DNA of 18,651 nucleotides from Planctomycetota bacterium (GCA_026386835.1 JAPLMV010000030.1:1-18651); one strand, 5' to 3'; positions 6,978 to 14,199 are shown, numbered from the stretch's first letter. Translations and numbers: made by a program. Notes: generated from the sequence alone by a model not told the origin.

Positions 6978-7451
6978 ATGAAACGGTTTGTATGGCGATT
7001 AGAGCGTGTTTTGAAAATAAAGACGATAGAGGAACAGAAAAAAAGGGCGGAACTGTTCGCTCTAACGGAAAGACTGTCGCAGAGCCGCGGGGAACTGCTG
7101 ACGCAGGAAATGATATTGAAGGAAATAATTTCTGATATAGCAGGGAAAATCCCGCAAAAGCGATTAGGCGAGCAGGAATTTTTTTTGAAATGCTCGGCAG
7201 TGAGCGACAACCTGATAAAAAAACTAAAACAGAAAGTAAAGGAACTCGAATTGCTGCATAAGAAAAAAATTGAGGAAGTGCTGGAGGCCAGGAGGTTCAA
7301 GGAAGGGTTGGAAAAATTAAGGGAGCAGGCAAAAAAGGAATATATAAGAGAGCAGGAAAAATTAGAGCAGAAAGAAATGGATGAAGGCGCGACGGTATCA
7401 TTTGCGCGTCAAATAATGCATAAAGACAAGGTCGGAGAGCCGATCGGCTGA
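6978..7451 (+). CDS. fliJ: Flagellar export chaperone/stalk protein FliJ
   Basis: FliJ is the coiled-coil central stalk of the export ATPase, similar in shape to F1 gamma, and links FliI to the gate protein FlhA. The 157 residues begin MKRFVWRLERVLKIKTIEEQ, close to the FliJ N-terminal pattern (F.F.L..VL..R...E), and are then almost wholly helical and charged, rich in Lys and Glu with heptad-like hydrophobic spacing. The length is normal. GACGGAAAATAA precedes the ATG, 14 bases after the fliI stop. The family is weakly conserved; position after fliI makes the call reliable. Confidence 0.9.
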   Translation: MKRFVWRLERVLKIKTIEEQKKRAELFALTERLSQSRGELLTQEMILKEIISDIAGKIPQKRLGEQEFFLKCSAVSDNLIKKLKQKVKELELLHKKKIEEVLEARRFKEGLEKLREQAKKEYIREQEKLEQKEMDEGATVSFARQIMHKDKVGEPIG

Positions 7452-7514
7452 TTAGTTTAAGCCGGGACAGACACGGAAAACCGACGAGGTGATAACGAAA
7501 CAGGAGAAGAACAA

Positions 7515-8225
7515 GTGAATATGAAACGAATAATAATAATGGCGGCAGTGGGGCTTTTGAGTTTTTCAGGGGCATTTCTGGCGGCCAAGTTTACCAAATC
7601 AGCGTATGTGACGGCATCTGAGCCGAACCAGGCAGCGGTTGCGGGGGAGGCAGACGATTTGAAAACTACTCAGGCAACAGCCGAGACGCTCGGCGCTGCC
7701 GGCCAAACCGACAGCGAGATGCGAAAAACCATTACGGAAAAGCAGCTCAAAAGTCTTGTCTACGAGATTAGGGAAAAAATGCGAGAATATAATACTAAGC
7801 TGCAAGATATAGAGCTGCGAGAGCAGAGACTTCAAAGCACTCAGGATACGCTCAAGAAGGATATAGAGGAGCTCAACAGCCTGCGGATGGAGCTTTCAAC
7901 AACGGTGGCAAGTGTCAAGGAACAGCGAGACAGGCTGCTCAAGACACGGCTTGAGATAGCACAGGCGGAAAAAGCCAACCTGACCACAATATCAGCCACT
8001 TATGACAAGATGGATGCGACCAGTGCAGGCAAGATATTGACAAGTATGTGTGCATCCCAGGCACAGAGCGGCGCAGTCGCTGCCAGCAGCGCAGATGATG
8101 CGGTAAAAATTCTTTACTATATGAGCGAAAGAAGCAAGGCAAAGGTATTGGCTGAGCTGGTGACTTCGGAGCCGAAACTTGCGGCGTTTTTATGTCAAAG
8201 ACTGAAACAAACAATGGAGAAATAA
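7515..8225 (+). CDS. MotE/YlxF-like flagellar protein with MgtE-N-type C-terminal domain
   Basis: The gene lies between fliJ and motA, where Firmicutes carry ylxF. The 236-residue product has one N-terminal membrane anchor (about residues 4-24), a Thr/Ala/Gln-rich linker, a long charged coiled coil (about 75-155) and a C-terminal domain (YDKMDATSAGKILTSM..., DAVKILYYMSERSKAKVLAELV...) resembling the MgtE N-terminal repeat, as in MotE, which assists stator protein MotC. It probably sits in the periplasm and helps assemble the stator or rod. Translation likely starts at GTG 7515, eight bases after AGGAGAA; the in-frame ATG at 7521 is the alternative. Family call is moderate; exact role inferred. 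Confidence 0.7.
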   Translation: MNMKRIIIMAAVGLLSFSGAFLAAKFTKSAYVTASEPNQAAVAGEADDLKTTQATAETLGAAGQTDSEMRKTITEKQLKSLVYEIREKMREYNTKLQDIELREQRLQSTQDTLKKDIEELNSLRMELSTTVASVKEQRDRLLKTRLEIAQAEKANLTTISATYDKMDATSAGKILTSMCASQAQSGAVAASSADDAVKILYYMSERSKAKVLAELVTSEPKLAAFLCQRLKQTMEK

Positions 8226-8229
8226 TCCA

Positions 8230-9000
8230 ATGGATATCGCAACAGCATTAGGCGTGGTGTTAGGTTTTGTTGTCATTATCGGGACAATCATGAACGAGGG
8301 AAATCTACGGATTTTCCTCAATATCCCGGCACTGGCAATCGTTGGCGGGGGCATGACCTGCGCAACCATGATACATTTTTCGATGGGCCAGTTTCTCGGA
8401 ATCTTTTCAGTAGTCAAAAAAACCCTTTTCACCAAACTCGAATCGCCGCATGAAATTATTCGACAGATGGTGAATTATGCGGCTATTAACAGGCGCGACG
8501 GTGCTCTTGCCCTGGAGCAGGAGATAGGTAAAATCAAGAATAAATTTCTGGTTAAAGGGATGCAGATGCTTGTTGACGGTCAGGACGAGGAAGGGATAAA
8601 GGAACATCTGTCAATGGAAATTCAATATCTTCAGGAACGTCATGCGGTAGGCAAGAAGATATTAGATTTTATGGGGGCATCGTGTCCTTCGTTTGCGATG
8701 GTCGGAACGCTGATAGGGCTTATATCGATGTTAAGCAATATGGAAAGCCCTGATGAAATCGGGCGCGGTATGTCGGTGGCGCTGGTCTGCACGTTTTACG
8801 GCGCTCTTTTCGCAAACCTGATACTTATTCCCCTGGGAGGGAAACTCGGGCAGTATTCAAAGGCAGAGTCACTTTCGATGGAAATGATTACCGAAGGTAT
8901 ATGTGCCATAGCAAAGGGAGAGAATCCGACGGCGGTTCGTGAGAAGATGCAGGTGTTCGTATCCGCCAAGCGACGAGAAGATGTGAAGGTCAAGGCATAA
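8230..9000 (+). CDS. motA: Flagellar stator protein MotA
   Basis: MotA forms the five-subunit membrane part of the proton- or sodium-driven stator. The 256 residues show four hydrophobic helices, a large cytoplasmic loop after helix 2 (KGMQMLVDGQDEEGIKEHL) and both key prolines: Pro153 in CPSFAMVGTLIGLI and Pro201 in YGALFANLILIPLGGKL, matching Pro173 and Pro222 of E. coli MotA by eye. GGAG at 8217-8220 gives a good site for the ATG at 8230, four bases after the preceding stop. The motA stop abuts the motB ATG directly. The coupling ion cannot be told safely from sequence. Confidence 0.95.
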   Translation: MDIATALGVVLGFVVIIGTIMNEGNLRIFLNIPALAIVGGGMTCATMIHFSMGQFLGIFSVVKKTLFTKLESPHEIIRQMVNYAAINRRDGALALEQEIGKIKNKFLVKGMQMLVDGQDEEGIKEHLSMEIQYLQERHAVGKKILDFMGASCPSFAMVGTLIGLISMLSNMESPDEIGRGMSVALVCTFYGALFANLILIPLGGKLGQYSKAESLSMEMITEGICAIAKGENPTAVREKMQVFVSAKRREDVKVKA

Positions 9001-9660
9001 ATGGCAGCGGAAAAACAAAAACCACAAGAAGAAGAAGGCGGGGAAGGTGCGCCGCTTTGGATAATTTCATTTGCGGATATGATATCGCTTTTGATGGCGT
9101 TTTTCGTGATGCTTTCGACATTTTCGTCATTCGGCCCGGCGGAGTCGGCAAAACTTACTGGCGTAGCCAGGGCGGCGCTTGCACCGAATTACGGGTGGTA
9201 CAGCAAACACCCGCGAGAATCGATGGGCAAAAGGGCTCAAACTACCAACCAAACATCAGAGGGCAGTGAAAAGCCAACGCTCGAAAAACAGCCGAACGGC
9301 AAATCGATTGCTCCGAAGGAATCAAAGGATTTCAAGACTCACAAGGTATTTCTGATTGAATCGAAGAAAATCTTCTGGTCTGGTGGAACAACCCTTTCGG
9401 CGGAGGGACGCAAATTTCTTAATACTTTTGCTTTTTTTGCAAAAAAGCTGCCTGGCCGTATAGTAATCAGCGAGAACGGCCCCGGTAATGACGCAGACCT
9501 TGGAATCTACCGGTCTATTGTTGTAGTGGAACACCTTGGTCGTAATGGAATATCAAAAGGCCGCTGCAACATCGCCGCCAAAGGGACTCTGCCCGATGAG
9601 AATTTCAAGGCCGAGCGAATGTTGGAAATTACACTGCTCGATGAAAGCACCTACAAATGA
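9001..9660 (+). CDS. motB: Stator protein MotB, first paralogue, with degenerate OmpA-like domain
   Basis: MotB anchors the stator to peptidoglycan and provides the ion-binding aspartate. The 219 residues begin with a short acidic cytoplasmic end and one membrane helix (about 18-38) holding the family motif WIISFADMISLLMAFF with Asp26 as the ion-binding residue. A Ser/Gln/Lys-rich linker leads to a C-terminal domain (about 115-215) that looks OmpA-like but eroded: only DLGIYRSIVVVEHL recalls the peptidoglycan-binding motif, and its arginine is kept. The ATG follows the motA stop with no gap. The gene overlaps motB2 by four bases (ATGA). The two MotB proteins share a near-identical membrane segment. 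Confidence 0.9.
   Translation: MAAEKQKPQEEEGGEGAPLWIISFADMISLLMAFFVMLSTFSSFGPAESAKLTGVARAALAPNYGWYSKHPRESMGKRAQTTNQTSEGSEKPTLEKQPNGKSIAPKESKDFKTHKVFLIESKKIFWSGGTTLSAEGRKFLNTFAFFAKKLPGRIVISENGPGNDADLGIYRSIVVVEHLGRNGISKGRCNIAAKGTLPDENFKAERMLEITLLDESTYK
9051..9113 (+). repeat. Near-identical DNA block shared by motB1 and motB2 (second copy at 9701-9763)
   Basis: Positions 9051-9113 and 9701-9763 (offset exactly 650) agree at 60 of 63 bases, with 39 consecutive identical bases (9052-9090). The block encodes the shared membrane helix around the ion-binding aspartate. Flanking DNA of the two genes is clearly diverged. Confidence 0.9.
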
Positions 9661-10409
9661 AAAAAAAAGGGCCACCAGTTGAAGAAAAAGGGGAATGCGC
9701 ACCGCTTTGGATAATTTCATTTGCGGATATGATATCGCTTCTGATGGCGTTTTTCGTAATGCTGCTGACAATGTCAACAGCAAAAAGCGGTAAGCTGTGC
9801 GAAGAGGGGTCTGGTGTTTTTGAGCAGACCCTGAGCGGGTTCAGGGAATCGGTTGTTGGTTTCGGTGTTCCTGAATGGTTCGGTTCTGGAAATGAATCTC
9901 TATCTTTTGAAAGCCAAAAAGCCCACTATGACACCAGCGGGGAAGACAGCGATGTGGAAAACAGGGTAATTGACGCCGGCGAGGAAAAAGTCAAGCAGAT
10001 ATTCGAGGAACTGGGCAGAAAGGCAAAGACATTCCGGGCTCAAGCGCAGGGCGAACGGCCGAATTTTATCATAACACCAATCACTTTTGAGCAGGGACAG
10101 GCGGTTCTTAACGAATCTGGCGGGCAGTTTTTAAGTAAATTCGCAGCGGACACGCAAAATGCTGCCGGTCAGAGACGAACCATATATGTTGTCGGGCTGG
10201 CAGGTGAGGAAAACAGCGAAAAGCAGCGATGGACATTGTCTGCAAAACGTGCTCAGGCGGCTGCGGATTTCCTGCGTGGTATCATTGCTGCTGAACTGAA
10301 GTGGCCTGTTTATTCATGGGGAGCCGGCACCGGAGGCCAGTGGACACAGGATAGCCAGACTAATACGAAGTCTCAGATATTAATCGGGGTGCTTGTGGTA
10401 AACGATTAG
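9657..10409 (+). CDS. Stator protein MotB, second paralogue, with canonical OmpA-like domain
   Basis: This 250-residue protein repeats the MotB plan: cytoplasmic end, a membrane helix with Asp24 in FADMISLL, a longer charged linker, and a C-terminal OmpA-like domain (about 135-250) with FEQGQAVLNESG and RWTLSAKRAQAAADFL, which is the usual peptidoglycan-binding helix with its arginine. The domain is better preserved than in the first MotB. It starts inside the motB1 stop (ATGA), so the two are translationally coupled. Its TAG stop falls inside a 29-bp direct repeat that recurs 203 bp downstream. Whether both copies join one stator or form alternative stators cannot be told here. Confidence 0.9.
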   Translation: MKKKGPPVEEKGECAPLWIISFADMISLLMAFFVMLLTMSTAKSGKLCEEGSGVFEQTLSGFRESVVGFGVPEWFGSGNESLSFESQKAHYDTSGEDSDVENRVIDAGEEKVKQIFEELGRKAKTFRAQAQGERPNFIITPITFEQGQAVLNESGGQFLSKFAADTQNAAGQRRTIYVVGLAGEENSEKQRWTLSAKRAQAAADFLRGIIAAELKWPVYSWGAGTGGQWTQDSQTNTKSQILIGVLVVND

Positions 10410-10455
10410 TAAAATGGTGGGGTAAAGACCCCACACTGCAAGAGTGTGGATTTTG
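10406..10455 (+). repeat. GGTGGGGT hairpin repeat, copy 1 (contains the motB2 stop codon)
   Basis: The first 29 bases (10406-10434) are identical to 10609-10637; looser similarity continues through the AGAGTGT that follows. GTGGGGT (10417-10423) and ACCCCAC (10428-10434) form a 7-bp stem with loop AAAG. The repeat starts inside motB2 and supplies its TAG stop (10407-10409). Confidence 0.85.
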
Positions 10456-10528
10456 GGGTTTTGTCAAATTTTTCGACATGTGCACTGGGTTTAGGGGGCG
10501 ATTTTGGGCTGAAAACCGAGCTTAAGGC

Positions 10529-10600
10529 CTGATTAACGCCAAATCAGCGTTTAGGCACGCTATTTGCTCACCAAATAGACATATCGCGGCCAATGGCCGC
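10529..10600 (+). other. Cluster of hairpins in the motB2-fliO gap
   Basis: Several perfect inverted repeats are packed here: CTGATT (10529-10534) with AATCAG (10542-10547), competing with AACGC (10535-10539) and GCGTT (10547-10551); CTATTTG (10560-10566) with CAAATAG (10572-10578); and GCGGCC (10586-10591) with GGCCGC (10595-10600), followed by seven A. None is followed by a T-run on the plus strand, so an intrinsic terminator of the upstream transcript is not supported. Confidence 0.55.
10551..10568 (+). promoter_or_regulatory. Second sigma-54 promoter, upstream of fliO-fliP-fliQ-fliR-flhB
   Basis: GGCACGCTATTTGCT (10554-10568) fits the sigma-54 consensus with GG and GC exactly 10 bp apart; only the T before GG is replaced by A. 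Transcription would start near 10579, about 83 bases before fliO. The palindrome CTATTTG-CTCAC-CAAATAG (10560-10578) overlaps the -12 element and ends at the predicted start. The site sits in the only large gap inside the flagellar cluster, supporting an internal promoter. Confidence 0.72.
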
Positions 10601-10608
10601 AAAAAAAC

Positions 10609-10657
10609 TTAGTAAAATGGTGGGGTAAAGACCCCACCCTGATAAGAGTGTAGTTTA
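10609..10657 (+). repeat. GGTGGGGT hairpin repeat, copy 2
   Basis: This is the direct repeat of copy 1. GGTGGGGT (10619-10626) and ACCCCACC (10631-10638) form an 8-bp stem with loop AAAG. It is followed by AGTGTAG TTTATAG, two units of the NNNNTAG heptad type also found next to copy 3. It ends a few bases before the fliO start. Confidence 0.85.
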
Positions 10658-10661
10658 TAGC

Positions 10662-11135
10662 GTGACAGGACAGAATAAAAAAATTATCGTGTTAGTGGCG
10701 GCGGTTGCACTGCTTGGCGGTGCGATGATGATGCGCCCTGCTCAGTCGGACACAGCCAAAACGGACAAACCCTTATCAGTCAATTCCCATTCACTCTTTA
10801 GCGATCCAAATTCTGCGATAAAGCCTCAGGGAACTCTCGACACAGGTCGGATGTTCCTGAAAATGATGTTAGCAGTCGGCCTTATTATTGCGATGGGTGT
10901 CGGGGCAATTTATTTTTCACGAAAGCTGCTGCCTAAAATTGGCAATCTGCCCGGCAAAAAAATACAAGTGATAGAAACGGTACACCTTGGCCCTCGAAAA
11001 GCTGTACACCTTTTACGGGTTGGCAATCAGCATATCCTGATAGGCAGCACAGCTGAGAGTATCAGCAAACTTGCTGATATAAACGATGGGCTGTCTGAAA
11101 CGGACTTACTTCACAAAGATGATATGGAGAGTTAG
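10662..11135 (+). CDS. fliO: Flagellar biosynthesis protein FliO (FliZ type)
   Basis: FliO is a membrane protein that scaffolds assembly of FliP in the export gate. The 157-residue product has an N-terminal hydrophobic segment, a second membrane helix (about 66-86, FLKMMLAVGLIIAMGVGAIYF) and the conserved cytoplasmic domain (KKIQVIETVHLGPRKAVHLLRVGNQHILIGST), which is the FliO hallmark. Translation appears to start at GTG 10662; there is no good ribosome-binding site and the next in-frame Met is about residue 22, inside the first hydrophobic segment, so the start is not certain. It heads the distal gene block downstream of the second sigma-54 promoter; fliP follows after seven bases. Confidence 0.9.
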   Translation: MTGQNKKIIVLVAAVALLGGAMMMRPAQSDTAKTDKPLSVNSHSLFSDPNSAIKPQGTLDTGRMFLKMMLAVGLIIAMGVGAIYFSRKLLPKIGNLPGKKIQVIETVHLGPRKAVHLLRVGNQHILIGSTAESISKLADINDGLSETDLLHKDDMES

Positions 11136-11142
11136 TGTACAA

Positions 11143-11991
11143 ATGACAGGCAAGTTTTTTAAGCTAATTCCTGCGATGTTGATTGTGCTGTTTTTGGCTG
11201 AGTTTTGCCTCGGTCAGGCCGGTAATACCACCAACACAACAAAGCAGCCAACCCCTTCGGCCAATACCACAGGCACAGCAAATAACACAGCCAATGGCGT
11301 TCCGAGCATTGGTGATTTGATGACTGTTATAGACAAGGCAACGGCAGAGCAGAGCAAGGGCAAAGACTGGTCGACGCCGGTGAAATTAGTAATCATTTTC
11401 ACGGGGCTTTCAATTTTGCCGAGTCTGCTGGTGATGATGACGTCATTTACACGGATAGTGATTGTTCTGTCCTTTGTCCGCAGGGCACTGACCACTCAAA
11501 CCATACCACCTACTATTGCAATCATAGGTTTGGCATTATTTTTAACTGTTTATACGATGGCCCCGACATTTGCAAAGATTAACGAAAGTGCGGTTCAGCC
11601 GTACATAGCGGATAAAATTGACTTTCAGACAGCGGGTGTTAAAGCAAGCGACTGCATTAAAGAATTTATGCTCAGACAGTGCCGTGAATCCGATTTGGCA
11701 GTTTTTATGGAGATGGCCAAGGTAGAACCACCAGCCAGTCCGATGCAGGTTGGTCTTCATATAGTGATTCCGGCATTTATCATCAGTGAATTCCGGACGG
11801 GCTTTGAGATAGGATGCCTTTTGTTCATACCGTTTTTGCTGATAGACCTTGTTATAGCAAGCGTGCTGTTGAGCGCCGGTATGATGATGCTGCCGCCAGC
11901 AATGATTTCAATGCCTTTTAAGCTGATTTTATTTATTCTTGTGGACGGCTGGGGGCTGCTGGCAAGGAGTCTGAGTCTGGGTTTCAAATAA
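11143..11991 (+). CDS. fliP: Flagellar export gate protein FliP
   Basis: FliP forms the pentameric core of the FliP-FliQ-FliR export gate. I choose ATG 11143: it gives a 25-residue signal peptide starting MTGKFFKLIPAM and has GGAGA upstream, although the spacer is long (12 bases). Starting at 11086 would overlap fliO. The 282 residues include the typical FliP blocks: SLLVMMTSFTRIVIVLSFVR, FMLRQCRESDLAVFM, HIVIPAFIISEFRTGFEIG and MMMLPPAMISMPFKLILFILVDGW. It is longer than the usual 245-250 because of a Thr/Asn-rich stretch (about residues 27-52) after the signal peptide. Confidence 0.95.
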   Translation: MTGKFFKLIPAMLIVLFLAEFCLGQAGNTTNTTKQPTPSANTTGTANNTANGVPSIGDLMTVIDKATAEQSKGKDWSTPVKLVIIFTGLSILPSLLVMMTSFTRIVIVLSFVRRALTTQTIPPTIAIIGLALFLTVYTMAPTFAKINESAVQPYIADKIDFQTAGVKASDCIKEFMLRQCRESDLAVFMEMAKVEPPASPMQVGLHIVIPAFIISEFRTGFEIGCLLFIPFLLIDLVIASVLLSAGMMMLPPAMISMPFKLILFILVDGWGLLARSLSLGFK

Positions 11992-12013
11992 TATCCTTTG
12001 GGGATTAAAAGGG

Positions 12014-12283
12014 ATGGATAACAGTTTTGTTCTTTTTCTCGGCCGGTATACGCTGGAGACAGCGTTGCTTTTGTCTGCCCCTCTTCTGCTTACCTGTCTT
12101 GTGGTCGGAGTGGCGGTAACATTGTTCCAGGCGGTAACTTCGATACGCGATATGACCTTGACAATAGTTCCGAAACTGCTGGCGGTGGGAATTGTTACGC
12201 TGCTTTTCGGCAACTGGATGCTGCAGGTGTCGCTTAGATTCACAATTGAGATTTTCGGGTATATCCAGAATATCGGACGCTAA
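12014..12283 (+). CDS. fliQ: Flagellar export gate protein FliQ
   Basis: FliQ is the small two-helix subunit of the export gate. The 89 residues show two membrane hairpin helices and the family pattern ALLLSAPLLLTCLVVGVAVTLFQAVTSI followed by TLTIVPKLLAV, which is characteristic. The length is exactly that of the family. The upstream GGGGA (about 12000) sits nine bases from the ATG. It lies between fliP and fliR as usual; fliR starts five bases after its stop. Confidence 0.95.
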   Translation: MDNSFVLFLGRYTLETALLLSAPLLLTCLVVGVAVTLFQAVTSIRDMTLTIVPKLLAVGIVTLLFGNWMLQVSLRFTIEIFGYIQNIGR

Positions 12284-12288
12284 GCGAT

Positions 12289-13041
12289 ATGGAGCTGATG
12301 ATAGAAAAACTGCTCGGGTTTGTACTTGTGCTTACAAGAATCTCGGCTTGTTTTCTGGTTCTGCCTGTATTCGGAAGTAGAAATATACCTGCCACCATCA
12401 AAGTTGCAATGACGATGTTTCTGGCTATTTTTTTCTCGATGGTGGTGCGGCTGCCTGTCGGCGGCAGTGGAGTATCGGCTATGCAGGCGGGGCTGCTTAT
12501 AGCCGGTGAGGCTTTTTACGGGCTGGCACTTGGGTTAATAGCCAACGTCGTATTTGCAGCGGTTCGGTTAGGCGTACATATTGTCGAGCAGGAAATGGGA
12601 CTGACTATGTCTGAAGTGCTGGACCCACTTACAGGTGATTCGGGAGAACCTTTAAGTATGCTGATTGAAATGCTTTTTATAGTGCTGTTCCTGGGCGTGA
12701 ACGGCCATCATCTGCTTTTGATGATTTTATCTCGCAGCTATGATAACTTTCCGGCGGGCAGCATCCCGACAATACCTGCTATGACGGAAGGGATAATCAA
12801 GTCGGGTACGGTGATGTTTGTGGCGGCTTTGCAAATGGCGGCGCCGATGCTGGCGATATTTTTACTGCTGAAGGTCGTACTGGCGGTGCTGGCTAGGATA
12901 GTGCCGGAAATGGATGTTCTGTTTATGAGTTTTCCGCTGACTGTAGGGCTGGGTTTGTTGATGGCAGGGATATTTTTGCCGTTAGTCAACGGATTTTTAC
13001 CAGAGTTTTCACAGTGGATGGGCAAACTGCTGCCGCTTTGA
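12289..13041 (+). CDS. fliR: Flagellar export gate protein FliR
   Basis: FliR completes the FliPQR gate in the inner membrane. The 250-residue product is hydrophobic throughout with about six helices and has the FliR features RISACFLVLPVFGSRNIPATIKVAM near the N-terminus and EMDVLFMSFPLTVGLGLLM near the C-terminus. The ATG at 12289 begins five bases after the fliQ stop; an in-frame ATG at 12298 is an alternative start. Length is close to the usual 255-260. The gene is followed by an 81-bp gap that carries a repeat with a terminator-like hairpin before flhB. Confidence 0.94.
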   Translation: MELMIEKLLGFVLVLTRISACFLVLPVFGSRNIPATIKVAMTMFLAIFFSMVVRLPVGGSGVSAMQAGLLIAGEAFYGLALGLIANVVFAAVRLGVHIVEQEMGLTMSEVLDPLTGDSGEPLSMLIEMLFIVLFLGVNGHHLLLMILSRSYDNFPAGSIPTIPAMTEGIIKSGTVMFVAALQMAAPMLAIFLLLKVVLAVLARIVPEMDVLFMSFPLTVGLGLLMAGIFLPLVNGFLPEFSQWMGKLLPL

Positions 13042-13044
13042 AAG

Positions 13045-13080
13045 AAAATGGTAGGGTAAAAACCCCACCCTACTATTTTT
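13045..13080 (+). repeat. GGTGGGGT hairpin repeat, copy 3, with terminator-like form
   Basis: The first 28 bases agree with copy 2 at 25 positions. Here GTAGGGT (13051-13057) pairs with ACCCTAC (13067-13073), and TATTTTT follows, so on the plus strand it resembles a weak intrinsic terminator between fliR and flhB. The three differences from copy 2 are all G-to-A. Confidence 0.6.
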
Positions 13081-13081
13081 A

Positions 13082-13116
13082 AATATAGCATATAGCGTTT
13101 AGTAAATAGCGGATAG
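13082..13116 (+). repeat. Heptad array NNNNTAG, five units, upstream of flhB
   Basis: Five exact 7-bp units each end in TAG: AATATAG, CATATAG, CGTTTAG, TAAATAG and CGGATAG. The array ends six bases before the flhB ATG and leaves no recognisable ribosome-binding site between. Confidence 0.8.
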
Positions 13117-13122
13117 AAAATT

Positions 13123-14199
13123 ATGGCGGACCAATCGGCTGCGGAAAAAACAGAACAACCAACTCCGCGCAGGTTATCGAAGGCCAGGGAGAAAGGGCAG
13201 GTTCCGCACAGTCAGGAACTGGACTCGGTTGCGACGCTTATAGTCTTTGTGATAGCTCTTTTCATATTTGCGCCGAGCCTGATGCGGTGGCTCACAATTC
13301 AGATGGGGCAGGGTCTGAACTGTCAGACTGCGGTTTTTGCCGACGGTCAGACATTTATGAATTTTTTTAACAGCAAAATCATTGATATGATACTGGTTAT
13401 CTGCCCAATCCTTGCGATACTTATGGCAGGCGGGATACTGGCAAATATCGCCGTGAGCGGTTTGAACTATACGCCCGGCGCATTGGCCTTCAAGTGGGAT
13501 TCGATAAGCCCTGCATCAGGCATAAAAAACCTTGTAAGCGCAAAGTCATTTGTACACCTTTTTATATCCATAATAAAATTGCTCTTTGTGGGAATCATTG
13601 TCTGGACATATGTTCAGGACAAGCTCGATGTCTTCGCAACTCTGCGGTGGGTATGGACAACGGAGATACTTGGAGCCATCGCAAAGATGATAATGGGTCT
13701 TATGATACGCATCTGCATTGCATTGTTAGTGATAGGAATAGCCGACACTATATATCAGAAATATAAATATATCGAGGGTCTGAAAATGACCCGTCAGGAA
13801 GTAAAACAGGAGCACAAGGATATGGAGGGGTCGCCGGAAGTAAAATCCCGCATTCGAAGAATCCAGATTCAAATGGCAATGAAGCGTATGCTGCAGGAAG
13901 TGCCCAAGGCAAGCGTTGTTCTTGTGAATCCGACGCACGTGGCTGTCGCCCTTCGCTACGAGACCAAGACGATGGAATCGCCTGTGGTGGTGGCAAAAGG
14001 AGCAGACCACCTTGCTGAAAAGATAAGGGAAATCGCACGCGCCTACGGCGTACCCATCATACGCAGGCCGGAACTGGCAAGAACACTTTATTCGACCGTG
14101 GAGCCGGGAAATCCGATACCGGAAAATCTGTATGTAGCGGTGGCACAGGTGCTGGCATTGATATATCGCCTGCGGCACAAAAAACAGTTAAAAAATTAA
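13123..14199 (+). CDS. flhB: Flagellar export switch protein FlhB
   Basis: FlhB switches export specificity from rod/hook to filament substrates after self-cleavage. The 358 residues start with the family signature (EKTEQPTPRRLSKAREKGQVPHSQEL), have four membrane helices, and end in the cytoplasmic domain with the autocleavage site NPTH, Asn269-Pro270, the same number as in Salmonella FlhB. MTRQEVKQEHKDMEGSPEVKSRIRR precedes it as expected. The length is normal. The ATG at 13123 lacks a clear ribosome-binding site and is preceded by NNNNTAG heptads. flhA, often next to flhB, is not here; a terminator follows instead. Confidence 0.96.
   Translation: MADQSAAEKTEQPTPRRLSKAREKGQVPHSQELDSVATLIVFVIALFIFAPSLMRWLTIQMGQGLNCQTAVFADGQTFMNFFNSKIIDMILVICPILAILMAGGILANIAVSGLNYTPGALAFKWDSISPASGIKNLVSAKSFVHLFISIIKLLFVGIIVWTYVQDKLDVFATLRWVWTTEILGAIAKMIMGLMIRICIALLVIGIADTIYQKYKYIEGLKMTRQEVKQEHKDMEGSPEVKSRIRRIQIQMAMKRMLQEVPKASVVLVNPTHVAVALRYETKTMESPVVVAKGADHLAEKIREIARAYGVPIIRRPELARTLYSTVEPGNPIPENLYVAVAQVLALIYRLRHKKQLKN

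Noticed and set aside
10586..10607. GC-rich hairpin followed by seven A as a terminator
   Set aside because: An intrinsic terminator needs T after the stem on the transcribed strand; here A follows, and on the other strand T precedes the stem.
11086..11142. Longer fliP starting at 11086
   Set aside because: It would overlap fliO and place unrelated polar residues before the signal peptide.
13051..13080. Complete transcription stop between fliR and flhB
   Set aside because: The hairpin is weak with a 9-base loop, and I see no promoter before flhB, so read-through is expected; kept only as terminator-like.
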